Source: an uncultured Magnetococcales bacterium
GTDB lineage: Bacteria > Pseudomonadota > Magnetococcia > Magnetococcales > Magnetaquicoccaceae
DNA length: 8,141 nt
Assembly (NCBI GenBank): GCA_903913345.1
Contig: CAIWLA010000546.1
Coordinates: 1 to 8,141 of the forward strand
Reading direction: 5' to 3'
The notes under the pieces are model-generated. The model was not told the origin of the DNA and searched no databases. It saw nothing but the letters and a program-made list of their open reading frames with translations. Position numbers and translations under genes: made by a program. Shown piece by piece: positions 1 to 6,719 of this stretch (its first letter is position 1; every line of letters starts with the position of its first letter).

Positions 1-55
1 TGGTCCCCGGATGACGGCGGCACATCTCGTATAAAATCAACAAGGATTGGTATGC

Positions 56-60
56 GGGAG
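56..60 (+). promoter_or_regulatory. Shine-Dalgarno site of the ATPase gene
   Basis: GGGAG lies 7 bases before ATG 68 and decides the start against the upstream TTG at 47. The heptamer GCGGGAG (54-60) recurs exactly at 1444-1450, before the HNH gene. Confidence 0.7.
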
Positions 61-67
61 CAGTCGG

Positions 68-1462
68 ATGAAACTGGCAAAGATGGAGATCACAAACTTT
101 CGTTGTTTTGAGTCGTTGTCGATTCCGTTTCATCCCGATGTGAATGTGCTGGTGGGTGCCAATGGGGCCGGGAAGACGGCCCTTCTGGATGCTGTGGCCA
201 TTTCACTTTTTAATATTGTCAGGCCCAATGACAACGGTGGCCCGTTCCAGCGCGATGTACAGAAGACCCTTCTCCGTTCCTCGGATATTTATATTGCGCC
301 CAGTTCCGAAAATGCTAAAACCGGACGCAAGAATTTTGTTCGCTTTCGCACTGTGGCAACAGATTTATATCCCATTCCAAACCAAAAAATTCCGCCCCCT
401 CTCTCTCCACAACGGGACGATGAATCATCGACACTTGCTTGGGACGACGAAATCACCTACGGAATTTCAGATCATTTCGAATATCATCTAACAGGATCTG
501 ATCAACTCCAAGCGTATTTCAAGAAACTGTGGGATGAGGTACGTAACACGCCCAAGGCAGAGACCCCTTTTCCAGTCGTTGCCTATTATCGCGCCACCCG
601 CGCGCTCTCTGGGATGCCGGAGATGGGTGATTTTTTTAATCTGACGATGAATCGGGGATGGGCCTTTGAAAATGCCCTGGATGCCGGGGCAAACTATCAA
701 GCCATGTGCCAGTGGTTTTATTTGCGGGAAAATCAGGAACTTCGTGAGAAACACCACAGACATCGCAACGGGGAAGCGGATTTTTCCGACCTGAAGGCGG
801 TGCGCCATGCCTTGATCACTATGCTGGACAATGTGGAGGATGTCTTTTTTGACGACAATCCTCCCACGTTAAAGATTGCCTGGATCAACCCTGGAAACAC
901 GCCGAAGGTTGTCTCCCTGGAGCAATTGAGCGATGGTTATCGCAATCTTTTGGCCCTGGTCCTGGATTTTGCCAGACGGCTTGCCCAAGCCCACCCCCAT
1001 TGGAAAAATCCGCTGGAGACTCCCGGCATCTTGATGATTGATGAGATCGATCTCCATCTGCACCCGAAATGGCAACAGCGCGTTATTCCCAACCTGCGCA
1101 GGGTGTTTCCCAATACCCAACTGATTGTCACCACCCACAGTCCACAAATATTGACCACGGTACATCCGGAAAATATTTTGATTCTCAGGGATCAAAAATT
1201 GTATTCGCCGCCCGTCAAAACCTATGGTGCCGAAAGCAGTCGAACCTTGCATCAGGTGATGGAAACAGAAAGCCGCCCCCCCGATAACGAGATCTCCGTA
1301 TCAATCAGAAAACTGTTCGAAATGATCCATCGAGAACAATTCAGCGAGGCCGGAATGGCATGTGAACGGCTTATGAAAGAGATCGGCATCGATGAACCGG
1401 CCCTGCTGGAGGCCGACATGATAATCAAAAACAGGTTGTGGGAGCGGGAGTTGGGTCTGTGA
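68..1462 (+). CDS. ptuA: Septu-like (PtuA-type) AAA/ABC ATPase, probable anti-phage defence
   Basis: Predicted cytosolic ATPase of the SMC/ABC-like 'AAA family ATPase' group that pairs with TIGR02646 HNH nucleases in Septu and in some retron systems; it would act as the sensor/regulator of the nuclease encoded next door. Visible in 464 residues: Walker A GANGAGKT (30-37); an ABC-type signature LSDGY (287-291) followed by a helix NLLALVLDFARRL; Walker B ILMIDE with D325-E326; and the H-loop THSP with H357. A charged helical C-terminal tail of about 85 residues is typical of PtuA-like proteins. The start at ATG 68 is preferred over an in-frame TTG at 47, because GGGAG (56-60) lies 7 bases upstream and MKLAKMEITNFRCF is the usual beginning of this family. 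The stop overlaps the next start (GTGA). One sampled 60-base line (301-360) is about 47% GC, lower than the hrpA lines sampled, which fits horizontal acquisition. The assignment is by motif and neighbour, not by database search. Confidence 0.88.
   Translation: MKLAKMEITNFRCFESLSIPFHPDVNVLVGANGAGKTALLDAVAISLFNIVRPNDNGGPFQRDVQKTLLRSSDIYIAPSSENAKTGRKNFVRFRTVATDLYPIPNQKIPPPLSPQRDDESSTLAWDDEITYGISDHFEYHLTGSDQLQAYFKKLWDEVRNTPKAETPFPVVAYYRATRALSGMPEMGDFFNLTMNRGWAFENALDAGANYQAMCQWFYLRENQELREKHHRHRNGEADFSDLKAVRHALITMLDNVEDVFFDDNPPTLKIAWINPGNTPKVVSLEQLSDGYRNLLALVLDFARRLAQAHPHWKNPLETPGILMIDEIDLHLHPKWQQRVIPNLRRVFPNTQLIVTTHSPQILTTVHPENILILRDQKLYSPPVKTYGAESSRTLHQVMETESRPPDNEISVSIRKLFEMIHREQFSEAGMACERLMKEIGIDEPALLEADMIIKNRLWERELGL
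1446..1450 (+). promoter_or_regulatory. Shine-Dalgarno site of the HNH gene
   Basis: GGGAG lies 8 bases before GTG 1459, inside the last codons of the ATPase gene. It supports GTG 1459 over the in-frame GTG 1438, which has no comparable site and would add seven residues not expected in the family. Confidence 0.7.
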
Positions 1463-2223
1463 AACACTGCCATAAAGCCACCACCGAACCCGCCTGTCTT
1501 TCTGACTTTCGTGCAAACCATCCAGATGCCACCTGGGACCATCTTCGGAATGAGAGAAGTTGTTACAGTGAGATCCGCGATACCCTCTCGTCCAACCAGT
1601 CTGGCCTATGCGCTTATTGCGAAATATTCTTGCAAGAGGATAACCGACAGGTTGCCCATTTTCATCCCAAGAGCGACACCACAACCGCGCACAATTGGTC
1701 TTTTGACTGGGAGAATCTCTGGCTCTCTTGCAAAGGCGGAACCCAGATCCACCACCACCCCGATCCAGCCCATTACCTGCCCCCACTGCCTGAGAACAGC
1801 AGTTGCGATGAGAGGAAAGGAGATGCCATTCTGGACAGTCTGGTTCTTGCTCCAAACGATGTACCTGCCTTTCCACGCATTTTCCGTTTCAAACAACGGA
1901 CGGACGGCATGGAGATTGTTCCAGACGAAGCGGGTTGTCAACAAGCGGCCATTCCGGTTGCCAAAGTGCAGCAAACCATCGATGCCTTCAATCTGAACTG
2001 TCATCGCCTGTCTGCGGCCAGGATGGGATACTATCGACCCATAGAGAGTGCCATCGCCAAACTTCAGCAATCCAAAGATCCGCGCAGAGCATTGGAAAAC
2101 CTTGTTGCACGGCATCTGGCCAAGACGCCTAACGGCAACTGGCCGCTTTTTTTTACCCTCCTGCGGTGGCGGTTCAACCATACCGCTGAAAAATATCTGC
2201 TATCCATCGCATTCCATGGCTGA
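1459..2223 (+). CDS. ptuB: Septu-like (PtuB-type) HNH endonuclease, TIGR02646 family
   Basis: Predicted HNH nuclease, the effector partner of the ATPase upstream; in known Septu systems the pair restricts phage by nucleic acid cleavage. In 254 residues one sees CAYC (51-54), the HNH core AHFHPKS (H67, H69, K71), the asparagine of WENLWLSC (N86) with C91, and a further C116 in CDERKGD. C51/C54/C91/C116 would be the structural zinc ligands and H67/H69/N86 the metal-binding and catalytic core. This order matches what I know of TIGR02646 ('retron system putative HNH endonuclease'). The N-terminus, beginning MKHCHKATTEP and leading to an aromatic ATWDHL block, also fits. Start GTG 1459 overlaps the ATPase stop by 4 bases, implying translational coupling and one transcript. 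No reverse transcriptase is seen, so this reads as plain Septu-like unless a retron lies upstream of the window. The 3' end overlaps the first ATG of hrpA by 8 bases. The nuclease looks intact; its target is not known. Confidence 0.87.
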   Translation: MKHCHKATTEPACLSDFRANHPDATWDHLRNERSCYSEIRDTLSSNQSGLCAYCEIFLQEDNRQVAHFHPKSDTTTAHNWSFDWENLWLSCKGGTQIHHHPDPAHYLPPLPENSSCDERKGDAILDSLVLAPNDVPAFPRIFRFKQRTDGMEIVPDEAGCQQAAIPVAKVQQTIDAFNLNCHRLSAARMGYYRPIESAIAKLQQSKDPRRALENLVARHLAKTPNGNWPLFFTLLRWRFNHTAEKYLLSIAFHG

Positions 2224-5200
2224 AACAGGCATCCATGACCAAGGGCAAATCCTCCCCCGGCCAACTGCAAAACCCTCTCCGCACCCAGTGACCACGCCCC
2301 CACTCAAAAAACTCTTCCGCGAGATTGCCAGCGGATTGATACGCGACCAGATCCCCCTGCGTCAGCGTCTGCGGGCGTTGGAGCAAAAACAGCAACGGGG
2401 CGAGGAGATCACCGAACCCCTGGCGGCCTGGCGGGCACAGTTGACCGCCTCCCAGGCCAACCGCGCCAAACGGTTGGCCGCCCTGCCCCTGCTCCGCTAT
2501 CCCGACGATCTGCCGGTCGCCCAAAACCGCCAGCTCATCGCGGAGGCCATCCAGAGACATCCCATCGTCATCCTCTGTGGTGAAACCGGTTCCGGAAAGA
2601 CCACCCAACTGCCCAAAATTTGCCTGGAACTGCGACGGGGCACCGGCGGCTGGATCGGCATCACCCAGCCCCGCCGTATCGCCGCCCGCACCATTGCCGA
2701 CTTTCTCGCCCAGGATTTGCGCTCCGAAATCGGCGAACTGGTGGGCTACAAAATGCGTTTTACCGATCGCGTCAGCCCGGATTCGCTCCTCAAGGTGATG
2801 ACCGATGGCATCCTGCTGGCCGAAATCTAAAGCGATCGCCTTCTCTCCCGCTACGACACCCTGATCATCGACGAAGCCCACGAACGCAGCCTCAACATTG
2901 ATTTTATCCTGGGCTATCTGAAACAGCTTAGCACCAAGCGGTCCGATTTAAAAATTATCATCAGTTCCGCCACGTTGGACATCCAACGCATCGCCCATCA
3001 TTTCGGGGATGCCCCCGCCATCGAAATCCAGGGGCGCACCTATGCGGTGGAGACCCGCTACCGTCCCCTCCACGCCTGGGACGAAGAGGCCGACAGCGAA
3101 GAGAAAAATCTGGAACAGGGGGTTCTGGAGGCGGTGCAGGAACTCTGCGCCCTGGGACCACAGGGGGATATGCTGGTCTTTTTGCCCGGCGAACGGGAGA
3201 TCCGGGAGGTGGGGGATCTCCTGCGCAAGCAATCCCTGCCCCACACGGATATTTTGCCCCTCTTTGCCCGTCTCTCCATGGCCGATCAGCACCGCATTTT
3301 TCATCCAGGCCCGCAACGGCGGATTATTCTGGCCACCAACGTGGCGGAGACCTCCATCACCGTGCCGGGCATTCGCTATGTGATCGACAGTGGTCTGGCG
3401 CGAATCAGCCGCCACAGCGGGCGCACCCAGGTCCGCCGTCTGCCGGTGGAACGGATCGCCCGATCTGCCGCCAATCAACGCCAGGGCCGCTGCGGACGAC
3501 TGGCCGATGGGGTGTGCATCCGTCTGTTTTCCGAAGAGGATTTCATGGATCGGCCCCTGTTTACCGATCCGGAAATTTTGCGGGTCTCCCTGGCCGCCGT
3601 CACTTTGCAGATGAAATTTTTGCAACTGGGCGAGATCGACGACTTTCCCTTTGTGGACCCCCCCGGTCGCCCGGCCATCCAGGATGGGTTGCGCCTCCTG
3701 ACCGAGTTGGGTGCCCTCACCGAGCGGGGTCTCCTGACCCCGTTGGGCAGCGAACTGGCCCGCCTCCCCCTGGAACCCCGGCTGGGACGGATGGTGCTGG
3801 CGGGCAAAACCTATTGCTGTCTGACGGAAATGTTGGTCATCGTCTCCGCCTTGAGTCTGCCCGATCCCAGGGAGTGGCCCGCCGAAAAACGGGGCCAGGC
3901 CGAGCTGGCCCACAAGAGGCATCTGAACCCCCAGTCCGATTTTATGGGATTGCTCGCCCTCTGGTCTTTCATCGAGGCCGGGCGGCAGGAGGCGGGTTCC
4001 AACAACGGCTTCCGCCGTTTTCTCAAGGAAAATTTTTTGTCGGTCATCCGGGTGCGGGAGTGGCAGGGGATTCATGAACAGCTCACCCGTCTGGCCGGAG
4101 AACTGGGATTGGTGCATAATTCCGACCCCGCCGGTTTCATGGCGATTCATCAGGCGATTCTCTCCGGTTCGCTGGGTTTTATCGGCTTCAAGACGGAGAT
4201 GCACGATTATATCGGCGTCCAGCAACACCGTTTTACCATCAATCCCGGTTCGGTCCTGTTCAGGAAATCCCCCACCTGGATCGCGGCGGGAGAGTTGATC
4301 GAGACCACCCGTCTCTTTGCCAGCACCTGTGCCCAGGTGGAACCGGAATGGATCGAGACGGTTGCGGGTCCGTTATGCCGCCAACACCATCAGGATCCCC
4401 ACTGGGAAAAAAAATCGGGCTGTGTCCTGGTCTTTGAGCGGGTCACGCTCTTTGGTCTCACCCTGATTGCCCAACGCAAGGTCCAATTCGGGCCACTGGA
4501 CCCCAAACGGGCCAGGGAGATATTCATTCAGGGTGCCCTGGTGGAAGGGCAGATGCAGACCACGGCGATCTTTTTTTCCCATAATCAGGGGTTGATTGCC
4601 GAGGTGCGGGAGTGGGAGCATAAATCACGGCGCAAGGATTTGCTGGTGGACGAGCAGACCCTGTTTGCCTTTTATGATCGGCAGATTCCCGATTTTGTCC
4701 ACAGCACCCATCTGTTTCATCGCTGGTATTGGCCGGCGCACAAGCAGAATGCTCAATTGCTCTTTTTCACCCGTGAAATGTTGTTGCGCCATACGGGCGC
4801 GGGGATCACGGGGGAAAGTTTTCCGGGACATCTGCGGATTCATGGTCTGGAATTGTCGCTGGAGTACCATTTCAATCCGGGCGCGGGGGAGGATGGGATC
4901 AGCGTCCACGTGCCGCTCCCCTATCTGAATCAACTGACGGCCCCCCCCTTTGAATGGCTGGTGCCCGGCCTGTTGGCGGACAAAGTCCTGGCCTTGTTGA
5001 AAACCCTCCCGAAAACTCTTCGTCGCCCCCTGGTGCCGTTGCCCCAGGCCCAGCAATACTGCCTGGAAAACCTGCAAGACGAGGATCAGGGCAAGCCGTT
5101 GGGGGTGGTCCTGGGCCATCTCCTCTCCCACCGGTACGGGGTGGTCGTCCCGGCGGAGGCGTGGCGTTTTGCCGATCTGCCGGACCATTTGCGGATGAAT

Positions 5201-6184
5201 TTTATCATTATTGACGAAAAAATCGATAAAAGGGTGGCCCAGGGGCGGGATTTGCTCTCCCTTCAGCAGCAGTGGGGCGGGGTAGCCCAGACCAGTTTCC
5301 GCCAGCTTCCAAAGGCCGACTTTGAGCGTACCGGGGTGACCCGTTGGGATTTTGGCTCTCTGCCGTCACAGGTGGTGGTGGCGGGGGAGCGGGGGACCAC
5401 GTTTGGCTTTCCCGCCCTTCAGGATGAGGGGAGTTCGGTCTCCTTGCGTCTGGTGGAGAGTCCCGATCAGGCGCGTCGTCTCAGTCGGTGGGGTCTGGTG
5501 CGTCTGTTTGCCCTGCAACTGCCCCAGCAGGTGGGTCCACCGGAAAAAAAGGGGCGCGTGGCGCAGGAGTGGATGGGGCTTCATCCCGCCTTTGGCCCGC
5601 CCAAAGGGTTATGGTGGGAGATCACCGCACTGGCCCTGGCGCGGCAATTTCTCGATGGCGCGCCGGAGGAGATTGGGACCGAGGCCCTCTTTTTGCAGCG
5701 TCTGGCGGCGGGTCGGGGTTCATTATCGAAAACCATCGAGGAGACTCACCGTCTGGTGCAAGAGATGGTGGTCCGTCATCGGGCCATTCTGGCGGCCCTG
5801 GCCCCGTTGAGCGGGCAGCCGGTGGGTGTGGAGATGCGGGCGCACCTGGATGAATTGATTTATCCGGGTTTTTTGCGGGAGACCCCCCCGGTGTGGCTCA
5901 AACATTTTCCCCGCTATTTGCATGCGGTTTTGCTGCGGTTGGAGCGGCGACCCTTCGCGCCCCTCAAGGATGCGCAAAGGGCGGCGGAGTTGGCCCCGTT
6001 GTGGCGGCAATACCAGACGGTGGCCAAACGGCAGGCGGCGGAGCGGGTCTGGGATCCCGAATTGCAGCTGTATCGATGGATGCTGGAGGAGTTTCGGGTT
6101 TCTCTCTTTGCCCAGGATTTGCGGACCGCCTTGCCGATCTCCATTCAGCGGCTGGCGCAGCAGTGGGGGAAGGTGATGCGATAA
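2216..6184 (+). pseudogene. hrpA: ATP-dependent RNA helicase HrpA (DEAH box), interrupted by an in-frame TAA
   Basis: HrpA is a DEAH-box 3'-5' RNA helicase; the E. coli enzyme acts on stalled or collided ribosomes. The reading frame would encode 1322 residues, against about 1300 in E. coli, and is colinear with that protein. Motifs: GETGSGKT (122-129), TQPRRIAART (motif Ia), DEAH (219-222), SSAT (250-253), NVAETSITVPG, QRQGRCGR (421-428), then HA2/OB-like regions and a complete DUF3418-type C-terminus ending near RVSLFAQDL. Codon 205 is TAA (2828-2830), where E. coli HrpA has Gln (LLAEIQQDRLL). The reading frame continues perfectly afterwards, so a CAA-to-TAA change is the likely lesion. Translation would stop between Walker A and DEAH, leaving no helicase; restarting at TTG 2975 would lack Walker A. 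The start is uncertain: ATG 2216 overlaps the HNH gene by 8 bases, while GTG 2288 gives an N-terminus closer to the family length. Neither has a clear Shine-Dalgarno site. The choices are a recent pseudogene or a consensus error. Confidence 0.9.
2828..2830 (+). other. Premature in-frame TAA in hrpA
   Basis: The codons read GCC GAA ATC TAA AGC GAT CGC. Before it the protein ends TDGILLAEI; after it the same frame continues SDRLLSRYDTLIIDEAHERS, the segment holding motif II. Only one base needs to change (TAA to CAA) to restore the conserved glutamine. Other genes here end in TAA (hrpA itself, the Rpn gene), so TAA is a normal stop in this organism. Confidence 0.95.
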
Positions 6185-6188
6185 TCCC

Positions 6189-6393
6189 TCATACAGCGAC
6201 CAGCAGGGCCTCGAATCGCTCGTCTGGCACCCTCTGATGCTCTTCCTCCAAGGCTTCGATGCAGACCTGGATGCCTCCCGGATATGAACAATCGCCTCCT
6301 GTTTTGTCCCCCCAGGCTGATACAACCGGGCAGACTGGGACATTCCGCCACCCAAAAACCATCCTCTCCAGGATAGATGATTACTTGCCGCAT
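6189..6393 (-). pseudogene. HicB-like antitoxin, broken by two single-base deletions
   Basis: HicB-fold proteins are antitoxins that bind the HicA mRNA interferase and repress their own promoter. Read from ATG at 6393 on the minus strand, the protein begins MRQVIIYPGEDGFWVAECPS, followed by LPGCIS, the usual start of short HicB proteins. In the G6 run (plus-strand C6, 6308-6313) one base is missing and the match moves to another frame (TKQEAIVHIREA). Near 6271/6272 one more base is missing and the third frame carries the rest (IQVCIEALEEEHQRVPDE, then RFEALLVAV and TGA at 6189-6191). Adding one base at each place restores 68 residues, an ordinary family length. A good ribosome binding site (GGGAGG, 5 bases before the ATG) survives, so the gene was once expressed. 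No hicA follows: the stop is 4 bases from the hrpA stop on the other strand. Either hicA was lost or this was a solitary HicB-like gene. Sequencing error in the G run is a real alternative for the first lesion. Confidence 0.8.
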
Positions 6394-6492
6394 TCAATCC
6401 TCCCATGATCCATTAATGTCCAGAACGCCTTTCAAGACAACGCCTGCTCCCGCAAGCGGCGCACACTCATCGCATCGAAGCGTTTCCGCCAT
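6394..6492 (-). CDS. Possible 32-residue small protein upstream of the hicB remnant
   Basis: Not recognised. An ATG at 6492 (minus) opens 32 codons beginning MAETLRCDECAPLAG and ending in TGA at 6394-6396, which directly abuts the hicB ATG. A full AGGAGG (plus-strand CCTCCT, 6504-6509) lies 11 bases upstream, a strong though slightly distant site. C7-x2-C10 is the only motif. Support is limited to the ribosome binding site and the stop/start junction, which would couple it to hicB. It may equally be the debris of a lost partner gene or chance. Confidence 0.25.
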   Translation of the reverse strand: MAETLRCDECAPLAGAGVVLKGVLDINGSWED

Positions 6493-6516
6493 GGCCGACC
6501 CTGCCTCCTGTTGCAG

Positions 6517-6548
6517 TATGGGTTTTTCCGGTCAGTCTATGGGTTTTT
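6517..6548 (+). repeat. Two direct repeats of TATGGGTTTTT, 21 bp apart
   Basis: Exact 11-base copies at 6517-6527 and 6538-6548, start to start 21 bp (two helical turns). They lie just upstream of the AGGAGG of the minus-strand small ORF and hicB remnant, where an autorepressor would bind. The function is inferred from spacing and position only. Confidence 0.45.
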
Positions 6549-6618
6549 GCCCCGGTTTGCCACCGTTGACGGCGTTCCCCTGGACAAAAAAACACCTTTT
6601 CCTGTCCCGCAAAAAATC

Positions 6619-6654
6619 GATGGCATTCCGGCCATCCAGAAGATAGAATGGCCG
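6619..6654 (+). promoter_or_regulatory. Overlapping inverted repeats and weak promoter candidate before the Rpn gene
   Basis: CGGCCAT (6629-6635) is mirrored by ATGGCCG (6648-6654) around a 12-base centre. GATGGC (6619-6624) is mirrored by GCCATC (6631-6636), sharing the middle arm, so the two hairpins exclude each other. A possible -10, TAGAAT (6644-6649), lies in the dyad with a poor -35, ATGGCA (6620-6625), 18 bases before it. If used, transcription would begin after the upstream ATG at 6648, favouring ATG 6720 as the Rpn start. The promoter is weak; the dyads are real in sequence. Confidence 0.3.
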
Positions 6655-6719
6655 AAGTGATGGGAAAAGTCCGTCCCCCTCACCCCTTTGTCTCAAGAAA
6701 AAAATCCGGGTATCCCGCC

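Larger units (their letters stand above)
6397..6719. other. Gene-poor stretch between the hicB remnant and the Rpn gene
   Basis: Apart from the possible 32-codon ORF and its ribosome binding site, I see no convincing gene. A plus-strand frame at 6377-6646 is open but has no family likeness and no ribosome binding site. The stretch holds a pair of TATGGGTTTTT repeats (6517-6527 and 6538-6548), overlapping inverted repeats at 6619-6654 and a weak promoter candidate for the Rpn gene. Confidence 0.6.

Noticed and set aside
2..34. Possible last ten codons of an upstream gene ending in TAA at 32-34.
   Set aside because: Too short to recognise, and another frame is also open from base 1 to 111, so no choice can be supported.
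1..2223. A complete retron (reverse transcriptase and msr/msd RNA) with the ATPase-HNH pair.
   Set aside because: No reverse transcriptase is encoded in the window; it could only lie upstream and cannot be claimed.
2828..2830. TAA read as glutamine or by programmed readthrough.
   Set aside because: TAA ends other genes here, including hrpA itself, and no stimulatory structure is evident after the codon.
2948..4228. Long minus-strand open frame of 426 codons opposite hrpA.
   Set aside because: It mirrors a conserved helicase frame in GC-rich DNA and shows no family motif; it is a shadow of hrpA.
5723..6406. Minus-strand frame of 227 codons running through the hicB remnant into hrpA.
   Set aside because: Only the middle third of HicB is in this frame; the rest is antisense to hrpA and out-of-frame sequence.
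6377..6646. Plus-strand frame of 89 codons.
   Set aside because: Ser/Pro-rich composition, no ribosome binding site, no family likeness, and it overlaps the start of the hicB remnant.
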